From Aquipuribacter sp051216895 (GTDB lineage Bacteria; Actinomycetota; Actinomycetes; Actinomycetales; JBBAYJ01): 64,000 nt of DNA. Positions 27,083-37,200 of this stretch are shown piece after piece. Made by a program: the position numbers and the translations under genes. The notes beneath the pieces are model-generated. The model was not told the origin of the DNA, made no database searches, and was given only the letters and a program-made list of their open reading frames with translations. The stretch covers positions 248,001-312,000 of the forward strand of contig NZ_JBPKAO010000002.1 in assembly GCF_051216895.1 (NCBI RefSeq), read 5' to 3'. Each line of letters opens with the position of its first letter. Position 1 is the first letter of the stretch.

Positions 27083-28264
27083 TCAGCGGGCGAAGAGGTC
27101 GGGACCGGCCACGGTCGACAGGTCGAGCACCGTGCGCCGCGGGGTGCCCGGGTGCGCCCGCACGGCCTCGTCGTAGTAGCCGAGCAGCTGGGAGCAGACC
27201 GCGTCCCAGGAGCGCGACAGCACGGCCCGGCGTCCGGCCTCCCCCATCTTCTCCCGCAGCGCGGCGTCGCGGACCAGCACACCGACCTGGCGGCGCATGG
27301 CCTTGTCGTCCTCGCCGCCGTATCGGTAGCCGGTGATGCCGTGCTGGACGATGTCGCGGGGACCGCCGACGTCCGGGGCCACCACGGGCAGCCGGGTGGC
27401 CATGGCCTCCTGGAGCGTCTGGCCGAACGTCTCCTCGGTGCCCGTGTGGACGAATACGTCCAGCGCCGCGTAGGCGTCGGACAGGTCGTCGCCGTCCAGG
27501 TGCCCCAGGAACGTGGCCGGCAGGCCCGCGTCGGCCAGGTGCCGTTCCAGCCCGGCCCGGCTGGGGCCGTCGCCCCCGACCACGAGCCGGATGCCGGGCA
27601 TCCCGGCCAGCGCGGCCAGCCGCTCGACCCGCTTCTCGGGGAACAGCCGGCCGATGTAGCCGACGACGACCTCGCCGTCGGGGGACAGCCGGCGCCGCAG
27701 CGCCTGGGCCGAGGCGGTGTCCCGCCGGGCGGGGGCGAAGCGCTCGGTGTCCACCCCGCGGCCCCACAGCCGGACCCGGGGGACCCGGTGCGCGCGCAGG
27801 TCCGCCGCCGCCGCGCGCGAGGGCGCCAGGGTCATGTCGGCCATCTCGTGGACCCGGCGCACCCAGCGCCACACCCCGCGGGAGGCCATCTTGAACCCGT
27901 GCCGGGCCGCGAAGCCGGCCATGTCGGTCTGGTAGACCGCGACCGTGGGCAGGTCGAGCCGCTCGCAGGCCGTCAGCCCGTACGCGCCCAGGACGAACGG
28001 GGCCGCGACGTGGACGACGTCGGGCCGGAAGTCCTCCAGCGCCTGGGTGACGTGGGCGGTGGGGAGGCCGACGGGGAACTGCCGGTAGCTGAACGCCGTG
28101 ACCTCGCGCACCGGCGCCCCGGCGTAGGACTCCGGGGCGGGACCCGGGCAGATGACGAGGCCGTCGTGGCCGTTGCGCTCCAGGTGCTCCAGCACGCGGC
28201 AGACGCTGTTGGTCACCCCGTTGACGGTGGGGAGGAAGGACTCCGCCACCACAGCGACCCGCAT
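27083..28264 (-). CDS. GT4 glycosyltransferase, MgtA/PimB-like mannosyltransferase
   Basis: A 393-residue GT-B enzyme of family GT4. The N-terminal part, RVAVVAESFLPTVNGVTNSV, matches GDP-mannose-dependent alpha-mannosyltransferases (MgtA-like). The donor-binding half has GYIGRLFPEKRVERL, the EX7E region (GTEETFGQTLQEAMA) and VAPDVGGPRDIV. Members act on the inner face of the membrane in actinobacterial glycolipid synthesis. ManC, which makes GDP-mannose, is divergently transcribed 39 bases away, which supports a mannosyl donor (inferred). ATG 28264 is fixed by the -10 box TACAGT 7 bases upstream. Confidence 0.87.
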   Translation of the reverse strand: MRVAVVAESFLPTVNGVTNSVCRVLEHLERNGHDGLVICPGPAPESYAGAPVREVTAFSYRQFPVGLPTAHVTQALEDFRPDVVHVAAPFVLGAYGLTACERLDLPTVAVYQTDMAGFAARHGFKMASRGVWRWVRRVHEMADMTLAPSRAAAADLRAHRVPRVRLWGRGVDTERFAPARRDTASAQALRRRLSPDGEVVVGYIGRLFPEKRVERLAALAGMPGIRLVVGGDGPSRAGLERHLADAGLPATFLGHLDGDDLSDAYAALDVFVHTGTEETFGQTLQEAMATRLPVVAPDVGGPRDIVQHGITGYRYGGEDDKAMRRQVGVLVRDAALREKMGEAGRRAVLSRSWDAVCSQLLGYYDEAVRAHPGTPRRTVLDLSTVAGPDLFAR

Positions 28265-28303
28265 GCGCGCCACTGTAGTGCCCCCACCGTTACCGTCCGG
28301 GGC
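28265..28303. promoter_or_regulatory. 39-base back-to-back leaderless promoters
   Basis: TACAGT (28272-28277, minus) is 7 bases from the mannosyltransferase ATG and TACCGT (28291-28296, plus) is 7 bases from the manC ATG. The -35 region of each would overlap the other promoter or the opposite coding sequence, so the two must compete or be co-controlled. Confidence 0.55.
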
Positions 28304-29464
28304 ATGAATCGCTGGCGTCCCGCAGACCCGTCCGAGCGTCTGCCCGGCTTCCACGCCGTCGTCCCCGCAGGTGGTGCGGGCACCCGTTTGTGGCCGCTGT
28401 CGCGCTCGGCGCGCCCGAAGTTCCTGCACGACCTGACCGGGTCCGGGCGCACCCTGATCCAGGCCACGTGGGACCGGCTGGTGCCGCTGGCGGGCGAGGA
28501 CGGCATGGTCGTGGTGACCGGCGCCCAGCACGCGGTCGCCGTGGCCCGGCAGCTGCCGGGGCTGCACGACGAGGACCTGGTCGTCGAGCCCGCCCCCCGC
28601 AACTCCGCGGCCGCCATCGGCCTGGCGGCCGCGGTGCTGGCCGTCCGCGACCCCGACGCCGTGCTGGGCTCGTTCGCCGCGGACCACGTCATCACCGACG
28701 ACCGCGCGTTCCGGGCCGCCGTCACCGAGGCCGTCGCGGCGGCCCGCGAGGGCTGGCTGGTGACCATCGGGATCGACCCCACGGCCCCGTCGACGGGGTT
28801 CGGCTACATCCACCCCGGCGAGGACCTCCCGGTCGCGGGCGCACCGTCGTTGCGGCGGGTGGAGCAGTTCGTCGAGAAACCCGACGAGGACACCGCCCGC
28901 TCCTACGTGGAGGCGGGCTGGCGCTGGAACGCCGGCATGTTCGTGGTGCGGGCGCAGGTGCTGATGGACCTGCTGGCCGAGCACGAGCCCGCCCTGGCCG
29001 CCGGGCTGCAGCGGATCGCCGCCGCCTGGGGCGGGGAGGACCGCGAGGAGGTGCTGGCCTCGACCTGGCCCAGCCTGCCGTCGGTCCCGATTGACACCGC
29101 GGTGGCCGAGCCCGCGGCCGCCGCGGGGCGGGTGGCCGTGGTGCCCGGCCCGTTCCGCTGGGACGACGTGGGCGACTGGACCTCCCTGGGCGACCTGCTC
29201 GCCTCGGACCTGGCCCAGACCGTGCCCGCGGGCGACGGCGCCGACGGCCTGCGCGTCCTGGGGGACGCGAGCAAGGTGGTGGGCAACGACGCGACCGGGG
29301 TCGTGGTGCCGAACGGGGGACGGCTCGTGGTCGTCGCCGGGATCCAGGACGTGGTCGTCGTCGACACCCTCGACGCGGTCCTGGTCACCACGCGCGAGCG
29401 CGCCCAGGAGGTCAAGCACATCGTCGACATCCTCAAGCGGGAGGGCCGCAGCGACCTGGTGTGA
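28304..29464 (+). CDS. manC: mannose-1-phosphate guanylyltransferase
   Basis: It forms GDP-mannose from GTP and mannose-1-phosphate. The 386-residue protein has the nucleotidyltransferase loop PAGGAGTRLWPLSRSARPKF (residues 21-40). It also has EPAPRNSAAAIGLAA, FAADHVI, the sugar-binding VEKPDEDTA and WNAGMFV, and FRWDDVGDW near the C-terminus. It lacks the phosphomannose isomerase half of long bifunctional enzymes. GTP and mannose specificity is by resemblance. Confidence 0.92.
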   Translation: MNRWRPADPSERLPGFHAVVPAGGAGTRLWPLSRSARPKFLHDLTGSGRTLIQATWDRLVPLAGEDGMVVVTGAQHAVAVARQLPGLHDEDLVVEPAPRNSAAAIGLAAAVLAVRDPDAVLGSFAADHVITDDRAFRAAVTEAVAAAREGWLVTIGIDPTAPSTGFGYIHPGEDLPVAGAPSLRRVEQFVEKPDEDTARSYVEAGWRWNAGMFVVRAQVLMDLLAEHEPALAAGLQRIAAAWGGEDREEVLASTWPSLPSVPIDTAVAEPAAAAGRVAVVPGPFRWDDVGDWTSLGDLLASDLAQTVPAGDGADGLRVLGDASKVVGNDATGVVVPNGGRLVVVAGIQDVVVVDTLDAVLVTTRERAQEVKHIVDILKREGRSDLV

Positions 29465-29509
29465 GGAGGGCGACGGCGCCACGACGACCCCGATGCCGCG
29501 CGGGCGACC

Positions 29510-29515
29510 TACGAT
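29510..29515 (+). promoter_or_regulatory. -10 element of mutase gene
   Basis: TACGAT is followed by exactly 7 bases and ATG 29523, with no ribosome-binding site, in the 58-base gap after manC. Confidence 0.5.
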
Positions 29516-29522
29516 CGCCCGC

Positions 29523-31118
29523 ATGACGACGGAGTCGACGACAGGGTCCGAGACCGAGTCCGGCCTGCCCCTGCCGGCGGTGGCGACCGCCGCCGACGTC
29601 GCCGCCGGGCTCGACGAGCGCCTGGGGGAGCCGGGCCGGTTCCCCTACACCCGCGGTGTCCACCCCGGGATGTACACGACCCGGCCGTGGACGATGCGGC
29701 AGTACGCCGGGTTCGGCAGCGCGGCGGAGTCCAACGCGCGCTACCACCAGCTCGTCGCGGCGGGCACGGGCGGGCTGAGCGTCGCCTTCGACCTGCCCAC
29801 CCAGATGGGACTGGACTCCGACGACCCCCTGGCCGGCGGCGAGGTGGGCAAGGTCGGCGTGGCGATCGACTCCCTCGACGACATGCGCACGCTGTTCGAC
29901 GGGCTGCCGCTGGACGAGGTGTCGACCTCGATGACCATCAACGCCCCGGCCTCGGTCCTCCTGCTGCTCTACCAGCTCGTCGCGGAGGAGAACGGCATCG
30001 ACCCCGCCCGGCTGCGGGGGACGGTGCAGAACGACGTCCTCAAGGAGTACATCGCCCGCGGGACGTACATCTTCCCGCCCGCGCCGTCGCTGCGGCTGGT
30101 CAGCGACACCTTCGCCTACTGCGCCGAGCACCTGCCCAGCTGGAACACCATCTCGGTCTCCGGCTACCACATGGCCGAGGCCGGGGCCACGCCCGCGCAG
30201 GAGGTCGCGTTCACCCTGAGCGACGGCATCGCCTACCTGGAGGCGGCGCAGGCCGCCGGCCTGGCCGTGGAGCAGGTGGCGCCCCGGTTGTCGTTCTTCT
30301 TCGTGGCCCGCACCACGCTGCTGGAGGAGGTCGCCAAGTTCCGCGCCGCCCGCCGCGTCTGGGCCCACGTCGTGCGCGACCGGTTCGGCTGCGACGACCC
30401 GCGCTCGCAGATGCTGCGCTTCCACACCCAGACCGCCGGGGTGCAGCTGACCGCCCAGCAGCCGGAGGTCAACCTGGTGCGGGTCGCCCTGCAGGCGCTC
30501 GGCGCGGTGCTGGGCGGGACCCAGAGCCTGCACACCAACTCCTACGACGAGGCGATCGCCCTGCCGACGGAGAAGGCGGCCCGCCTCGCGCTGCGGACCC
30601 AGCAGGTCATCGCGTTCGAGACCGACGTCACCCAGGTGGTCGACCCGTTCGCCGGGTCCTACGCCGTGGAGGCGATGACCGACGCGCTGCAGGCCGAGGT
30701 CGAGCGGCTGATGGCGGCCGTCGAGGAGCGCGGGGGAGCGGTGGACGCCATCGAGGCCGGCTTCCAGAAGGGCGAGATCGAGCGCTCGGCGTACTCGTTC
30801 GCGCAGCAGGTCGACGACGGCTCCCGGGTGGTGGTCGGGGTCAACCGGTTCCGGACCGAGACCGAGGAGCCGTACGAGCCGCTGCGGCCCGACCCCGACC
30901 TCGAGCGGGCGCAGGTGCAGCGCCTCGCCGACCTGCGGGCGCGTCGTGACGGCGACGCGGTCGAGCGGGCCCTGGCCGACCTGCGCCGGGCCGCCGCCGG
31001 TACCGACAACGTCCTGGTCCCGATGAAGGTCGCCCTCGCGGCCCTCGCCACCGTCGGTGAGGTCTGCGGCGTCCTGCGTGACCAGTGGGGCCGGTACGAG
31101 CCGTCAGAGCGCTTCTGA
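29523..31118 (+). CDS. methylmalonyl-CoA mutase-like large subunit without B12 domain
   Basis: A 531-residue acyl-CoA mutase catalytic subunit. The TIM-barrel motifs RPWTMRQYAGFG, SVAFDLPTQMGLDSD, GTVQND, SGYHMAEAGAT and SLHTNSYDEAIALPT are all present. Tyr61, Arg179 and His216 are spaced 118 and 37 residues apart, exactly as Tyr89, Arg207 and His244 in the Propionibacterium enzyme. Isobutyryl-CoA mutase instead has Phe and Gln at the first two. This favours a dicarboxylic acyl-CoA such as methylmalonyl- or ethylmalonyl-CoA. The chain stops before any cobalamin-binding domain, so a separate small subunit is needed; none is in the window, nor is the MeaB chaperone. Confidence 0.88.
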   Translation: MTTESTTGSETESGLPLPAVATAADVAAGLDERLGEPGRFPYTRGVHPGMYTTRPWTMRQYAGFGSAAESNARYHQLVAAGTGGLSVAFDLPTQMGLDSDDPLAGGEVGKVGVAIDSLDDMRTLFDGLPLDEVSTSMTINAPASVLLLLYQLVAEENGIDPARLRGTVQNDVLKEYIARGTYIFPPAPSLRLVSDTFAYCAEHLPSWNTISVSGYHMAEAGATPAQEVAFTLSDGIAYLEAAQAAGLAVEQVAPRLSFFFVARTTLLEEVAKFRAARRVWAHVVRDRFGCDDPRSQMLRFHTQTAGVQLTAQQPEVNLVRVALQALGAVLGGTQSLHTNSYDEAIALPTEKAARLALRTQQVIAFETDVTQVVDPFAGSYAVEAMTDALQAEVERLMAAVEERGGAVDAIEAGFQKGEIERSAYSFAQQVDDGSRVVVGVNRFRTETEEPYEPLRPDPDLERAQVQRLADLRARRDGDAVERALADLRRAAAGTDNVLVPMKVALAALATVGEVCGVLRDQWGRYEPSERF

Positions 31119-31141
31119 CCCTTCGTGACCTTCGTGCCCCC

Positions 31142-31160
31142 GCGGGCGGTACCGGCCCGC
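31142..31160 (+). terminator. hairpin after mutase gene
   Basis: GCGGGC-GGTACCG-GCCCGC forms a 6-bp GC stem 23 bases past the stop and separates the mutase gene from the BMP transporter promoter. Confidence 0.45.
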
Positions 31161-31199
31161 ACCCGCGCTGACCTGCTGCTCCGGGGGCATCACGGGATC

Positions 31200-31343
31200 G
31201 TCACGACCTGGTCACGACCTGACGGGACCGTCGTGGTGCGACCGGCCCGACAGGTATGTTCCCCCTCGACCGTGCGGGGGCCCATCGGCTGCCGTCACCG
31301 GCACCACCCGACGGTCCATCGGCCCCACCATCAGGAGGAAATT
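31200..31343 (+). promoter_or_regulatory. promoter and structured leader of BMP transporter operon
   Basis: GTCACGACCTG occurs twice in direct succession (31200-31221), a possible regulator site. TATGTT at 31255-31260, preceded by GG, is a likely -10. The leader of about 75 bases could form nested stems: GGGGGCC (31276-31282) with GGCCCC (31321-31326) enclosing CCGTC (31292-31296) with GACGG (31310-31314). AGGAGGAA at 31333-31340 is the ribosome-binding site. No known riboswitch class is recognised. Confidence 0.4.
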
Positions 31344-32444
31344 GTGAAGCAGTGGACGCGTGTGACCGCGGTCCTGGGTCTGTCGGCCCTCGCCCTAGCG
31401 GCGTGCGGCGAGGCGCCCGACGAGGCAGCCCCCGCCGCGAGCGACGCGGCGGGCGCGGGCGGCAGCGAGGCCGCGGCCGAGCCGATGGACTTCACGGGCT
31501 GCATGGTCACCGACGCCGGCGGCGTCGACGACCGGTCCTTCAACGAGGCCGCCGACCGTGGTCTGACCCAGGCCGTCGACGAGCTCGGCATCGAGAAGAA
31601 CGTCGTCGAGTCCGCCTCGGAGACCGACTACACCCCCAACGTCGAGCAGCTCGTCGCCGGCGAGTGCGACCTGATCGTCGGTGTCGGCTTCCTGCTGGCG
31701 GGCGCGATCGGCGAGGCCGCCACGGCCAACCCGGAGGAGACCTTCGCGCTCATCGACTCCACGCTCGAGGAGCCCGCGGACAACGTCAAGCCGCTGCTGT
31801 TCAACACGGCCGAGGCCGCGTTCCTGGGTGGCTACCTGGCCGCCGGCATGAGCGAGAGCGGCACGGTCGCCACCTTCGGCGGCATCCCGATCCCGCCCGT
31901 CACCATCTTCATGGACGGCTTCGTCGACGGCGTGGCCTACCACAACGAGGAGAAGGGGACCGACGTCCAGGTCCTCGGCTGGGACAAGGAGTCCCAGGAG
32001 GGCACCTTCACCGGTGACTTCGAGAACCAGGCCAACGGCCAGACCACCACGGAGAACTTCATCTCCCAGGGCGCGGACATCATCCTGCCCGTCGCCGGGC
32101 CGGTCGGCCTGGGTGCGGCTGCGGCCGCCGAGGCCGCCGACGGCGTCAACCTGATCTGGGTCGACTCCGACGGCTACGAGTCCGCCTCGCAGTACGGCTC
32201 GCTGTTCATCTCCTCGGTGCTCAAGAACATCGACGCCGCGGTCTTCACGACCACGCAGGAGACCATCGACGGCGCGTTCACCAGCGAGCCCTACGTCGGC
32301 ACCCTCGAGAACGGTGGCGTCGGGCTGGCCCCGTTCCACGACTTCGAGGAGACCGTCCCGCAGGAGCTCAAGGACGAGCTCACCGCGATCCAGGAGGGCA
32401 TCGTCTCCGGCGACGTCGTCGTGGAGTCGCCGGCGTCCCCGTGA
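31344..32444 (+). CDS. BMP-family (nucleoside-binding) ABC transporter lipoprotein
   Basis: A 366-residue lipoprotein with lipobox LAAC (Cys21), followed by an Ala/Glu-rich linker. The BMP/PnrA core has VTDAGGVDDRSFNEAA, the family hallmark for purine nucleoside binding, and GDFENQANGQTTTENFISQGADII. In characterised members (Treponema PnrA, Streptococcus and Lactococcus BMP proteins) the ligands are nucleosides, and cdd, deoA and add downstream agree. GTG 31344 follows AGGAGGAA. A large hairpin separates it from the ATPase gene. Confidence 0.93.
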   Translation: MKQWTRVTAVLGLSALALAACGEAPDEAAPAASDAAGAGGSEAAAEPMDFTGCMVTDAGGVDDRSFNEAADRGLTQAVDELGIEKNVVESASETDYTPNVEQLVAGECDLIVGVGFLLAGAIGEAATANPEETFALIDSTLEEPADNVKPLLFNTAEAAFLGGYLAAGMSESGTVATFGGIPIPPVTIFMDGFVDGVAYHNEEKGTDVQVLGWDKESQEGTFTGDFENQANGQTTTENFISQGADIILPVAGPVGLGAAAAAEAADGVNLIWVDSDGYESASQYGSLFISSVLKNIDAAVFTTTQETIDGAFTSEPYVGTLENGGVGLAPFHDFEETVPQELKDELTAIQEGIVSGDVVVESPASP

Positions 32445-32469
32445 CGTCGACTCGTTGACACGGCTCCAG

Positions 32470-32504
32470 CTGCGGGGGCGTACCGGTCCGGTGCGCCCCC
32501 GCAG
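32470..32504 (+). terminator. intra-operon attenuator hairpin
   Basis: CTGCGGGGGCG (32470-32480) pairs with CGCCCCCGCAG (32494-32504), and ACCGG/CCGGT continue the helix inside, giving a nearly continuous stem of about 16 bp. It lies 25 bases after the binding-protein stop and 36 before the ATPase start, so it would lower expression of the membrane genes relative to the binding protein. Confidence 0.6.
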
Positions 32505-32540
32505 TACGTTCTGAGCAGGTACCCACACGAGGAGGTGGCG

Positions 32541-34147
<1,607 letters not shown>

Positions 34148-34151
<4 letters not shown>

Positions 34152-35374
34152 GCGCACCCGTCGTCGAGAAGCCGGCGCCCACCCCGCAGCCGGACTCCGC
34201 GCCCCCGCCCGCCACGAGCTTCTGGCGCTCGACCGTCCTGCCGTCGCTGCTGTCGGTGGTGATGGCGCTGGTCGTCGGCGCCGTCCTGATCGCGTTCAGC
34301 GACGACGACGTCCGGGCGGCGGCGCAGTACTTCTTCCAGCGACCGACCGACACCTTCGTCGCGATCTGGCAGAGCGTCACGCAGGCCTACGGCGCCCTGT
34401 TCCGCGGTTCGATCATCAACCTGTCGGCCGACAGCGTGGCCGGGGTGCTCGGCCCCCTGGCCAACACCCTGCTCTTCGCCACGCCGCTGATCGCCGGCGG
34501 CCTCGCGGTGGCCATCCCGTTCCGGGCCGGCATGTTCAACATCGGCACCGAGGGACAGATCACCGTGGCCGCGGTGTTCGCGGCCTACGTCGGCTTCGCG
34601 TTCGACCTGCCGCCCGTGGTGCACCTGGTCGCGGCCGTCCTGGCCGGGCTGCTCGGCGGTGCGCTGTGGGGATCCATCCCCGGTGTGCTCAAGGCGACCA
34701 CCGGCGCGCACGAGGTCATCACCACGATCATGCTCAACTACGTCGCCCGGTTCGGGATCCTGTTCGCGCTGGGGACCACGTACTTCCAGCGCGAGGGCCG
34801 GGCCGACCCCATCAGCCCCCCCATCGCCGACACCGCGGCCCTGCCCGCCCTGCTGCCGTTCGGCCGCCTCAACTGGGCCTTCGTCATCGCGCTGATCGCG
34901 GCCGCGCTGGCCTGGTGGCTCATCAACCGCAGCACGGTCGGGTTCCGGCTGCGGGCCGTGGGCGCCAACCCCGAGGCCGCCCGCACGGCCGGGATGTCCG
35001 TGCCCCGCACGTACATCACGGCCATGGTCCTGGCCGGGACGTTCGCCGGCGTCGCCGGTGTCTCGCAGGTCCTGGGCAGCGAGAAGGTCCTCACCTCGGG
35101 GATCAGCGCCGGTCTGGGCTTCGACGCCATCACGGTGGCCCTGCTGGGCCGGGCCAACCCGCTCGGTGTCGTCGCCGCCGGCCTGCTGTTCGGCGGGCTC
35201 AAGGCCGGTGGCCTCACCATGCAGGCCACCACGGGCACCTCGCTGGACATCGTCGTCGTCCTCCAGGCCCTCATCGTGCTGTTCATCGCGGCGCCGGCAC
35301 TCATCTCGGCCGTGTTCCGCCTCAAGTCCACCGGCGCAGGCGTCGGCCAGCTCTCGAAGGGGTGGAACGGATGA
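34148..35374 (+). CDS. nucleoside ABC transporter permease 1
   Basis: A 408-residue RbsC/BmpB-type permease. A Pro-rich cytoplasmic start precedes about eight to nine helices, the family segment FNIGTEGQI, and ANPEAARTAGM in the ATPase-contact loop. It overlaps the ATPase gene and the second permease by four bases each. Confidence 0.92.
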
Positions 35375-36666
35375 GCGCGACCGCCACCGCTCCCGCACCG
35401 CGCGCCGACGCCCCGCAGGGCCCGCCCGTCGTCGCCCCGCGCCGCTCGTGGCGCCAACCGGTGGTGCTGTGGGTGATGGGCCTGCTGGCCCTGCTCGGCT
35501 TCGGGCTGGGTTCGCCGGCCGGGACCACGAGCGGGTTCCGGCTCTCCGTCGATTCCCAGGCCATCCAGCTGCCCGCGATCGTCGTGCCGACGCAGACGAC
35601 GGCCCTGCTGCTGTCCGTCCTGGGCCTGGCCACGGCCGGGGTCGTCACCTGGCTCGTGGCCTCCCGACGTCCGGTGTCGACGTGGTGGTCGGTGGCCTTC
35701 GGCGTCTCGTTCGCGCTGGCGTTCCTGGTGTGGGCCATCGCCGACAACGAGATCTCGTTCGTCAGCCTGCTCCAGGGCTCGTTGTTCCTGGCCACCCCGC
35801 TGGTGTTCGGCGCCCTGGGTGGCGTGCTGTGCGAGCGCGCGGGCGTCATCAACATCTCGATCGAGGGGCAGCTGCTGGCCGGGGCGTTCGCGTCGGCCGT
35901 CGTGGCCAGCCTCACCGGCAACCTCTACGTGGGTCTGCTCGCCGCCCCGGTGGCCGGGCTCTTCTTCGGCTGGCTGCTCGCGGTGTTCTCGATCCGCTAC
36001 CTCGTCGACCAGATCGTGCTCGGGGTCGTGCTCAACGTCCTGGTGATCGGGCTGACGAGCTTCCTGTACGGCCAGGTGCTGGTGAGCAACGCCGACGTCT
36101 GGAACCAGCCCGGCCGCTTCTCGCGCATCCCCGTGCCGGGGCTGGTGGAGATCCCGGTCCTGGGGCCGGTGCTCTTCAACCAGTCGATCATCGTCTACCT
36201 GATGTACGTGGCCGTGGCCGTGCTGCACGTGATGCTCTTCCGCAGCCGCTGGGGCCTTCGGGTCCGGGCCGTGGGCGAGCACCCCAAGGCCGCCGACACC
36301 GCCGGCATCGACGTCAACAAGGTGCGCTACCGCAACGTCCTCATGGGTGGCGCGATGGCCGGCCTGGGCGGGGCGTTCTTCACGCTGGGCTCGGTCGGGG
36401 CGTTCGGCGAGGAGATGACGGCCGGGCAGGGGTTCATCGCCCTGGCGGCCCTGATCTTCGGCCGGTGGTCCCCGATCGGTGCGCTGGTGGCGGCCCTGAT
36501 CTTCGGCTTCGCGCTCAACCTGCAGTCGATCCTGTCCATCATCGGCACGCCCATCCCGGGCGAGCTCCTGCTGATGGCGCCGTACCTGGTGACGATCTTC
36601 GCCGTGGCCGGGGTGGTGGGCAAGGTGCGCGCTCCCGCCGCCGACGGCGTGCCGTACAAGCCATGA
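35371..36666 (+). CDS. nucleoside ABC transporter permease 2
   Basis: The 431-residue partner permease has INISIEGQLLAGAF and GEHPKAADTAGIDVNKVRY, matching the same motifs in permease 1. The first approximately 140 residues carry extra helices before the conserved core. It overlaps cdd downstream (ATG 36663 lies before its stop), so uptake and deamination genes are one transcript. Confidence 0.92.
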   Translation: MSATATAPAPRADAPQGPPVVAPRRSWRQPVVLWVMGLLALLGFGLGSPAGTTSGFRLSVDSQAIQLPAIVVPTQTTALLLSVLGLATAGVVTWLVASRRPVSTWWSVAFGVSFALAFLVWAIADNEISFVSLLQGSLFLATPLVFGALGGVLCERAGVINISIEGQLLAGAFASAVVASLTGNLYVGLLAAPVAGLFFGWLLAVFSIRYLVDQIVLGVVLNVLVIGLTSFLYGQVLVSNADVWNQPGRFSRIPVPGLVEIPVLGPVLFNQSIIVYLMYVAVAVLHVMLFRSRWGLRVRAVGEHPKAADTAGIDVNKVRYRNVLMGGAMAGLGGAFFTLGSVGAFGEEMTAGQGFIALAALIFGRWSPIGALVAALIFGFALNLQSILSIIGTPIPGELLLMAPYLVTIFAVAGVVGKVRAPAADGVPYKP

Positions 36667-37121
36667 GCAGCGACGAGGTGACGCCCGAGGTCGACTGGCC
36701 GCGGCTTCGGCGGGCCGCGGTCGACGTCATGCGGCGGGCCTACGCGCCGTACAGCGAGTTCAGCGTCGGCGCGGCCGGGCTGGTCGACGACGGCCGGGTC
36801 GTCGTCGGGTGCAACGTGGAGAACGCCGCCTACGGGGTCACGCTGTGCGCGGAGTGCGGCCTGGTCTCCTCGCTGCACGCCACCGGTGGCGGCCGCCTCG
36901 TCGCGGTCAGCGTGGTCGACGCGACGGAGGGGCCGTGCCCGCCGTGCGGGCGCTGCCGCCAGCTGCTGTGGGAGGCGGGTGGGCCGGACTGCCTGCTGGA
37001 CACCGGGGACGGCTCCCGTCCGGTCCCGATGACCGAGGTGCTCCCCGGGGCGTTCGTCCTGCCCGAGGCCGGCTCCGGGGCCAGCAGCGGGTCCGGGTTC
37101 CCCGGCACGACCGCGGGCTGA
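36663..37121 (+). CDS. cdd: cytidine deaminase
   Basis: A 152-residue zinc enzyme that deaminates cytidine and deoxycytidine to uridine forms. It has Cys62-Ala-Glu64 (zinc ligand and proton shuttle) and the pair Cys95/Cys98 in PCPPCGRCRQ, as in small tetrameric Cdd proteins. NVENAAYG binds the ribose. A Ser/Gly-rich tail ends the chain. Confidence 0.95.
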   Translation: MSSDEVTPEVDWPRLRRAAVDVMRRAYAPYSEFSVGAAGLVDDGRVVVGCNVENAAYGVTLCAECGLVSSLHATGGGRLVAVSVVDATEGPCPPCGRCRQLLWEAGGPDCLLDTGDGSRPVPMTEVLPGAFVLPEAGSGASSGSGFPGTTAG

Positions 37122-37187
37122 GACCCGGACGGGTTTCTCAGGTGGGACGACGGGTCCGTCGGGTGGGACGCAGCGCGTCGGTCGTGG

Positions 37188-37193
37188 GACCCT
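37188..37193 (+). promoter_or_regulatory. possible -10 element of deoA
   Basis: GACCCT ends 7 bases before GTG 37201, keeping only the two most conserved -10 positions (A2, T6). Two GGTGGGACG copies lie upstream at 37141 and 37162. Confidence 0.3.
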
Positions 37194-37200
37194 GCCGGGC

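Noticed and set aside
32535..32540. GTG at 32535 as start of the nucleoside importer ATPase
   Set aside because: It overlaps the AGGAGG ribosome-binding site, which is correctly spaced only for GTG 32541.
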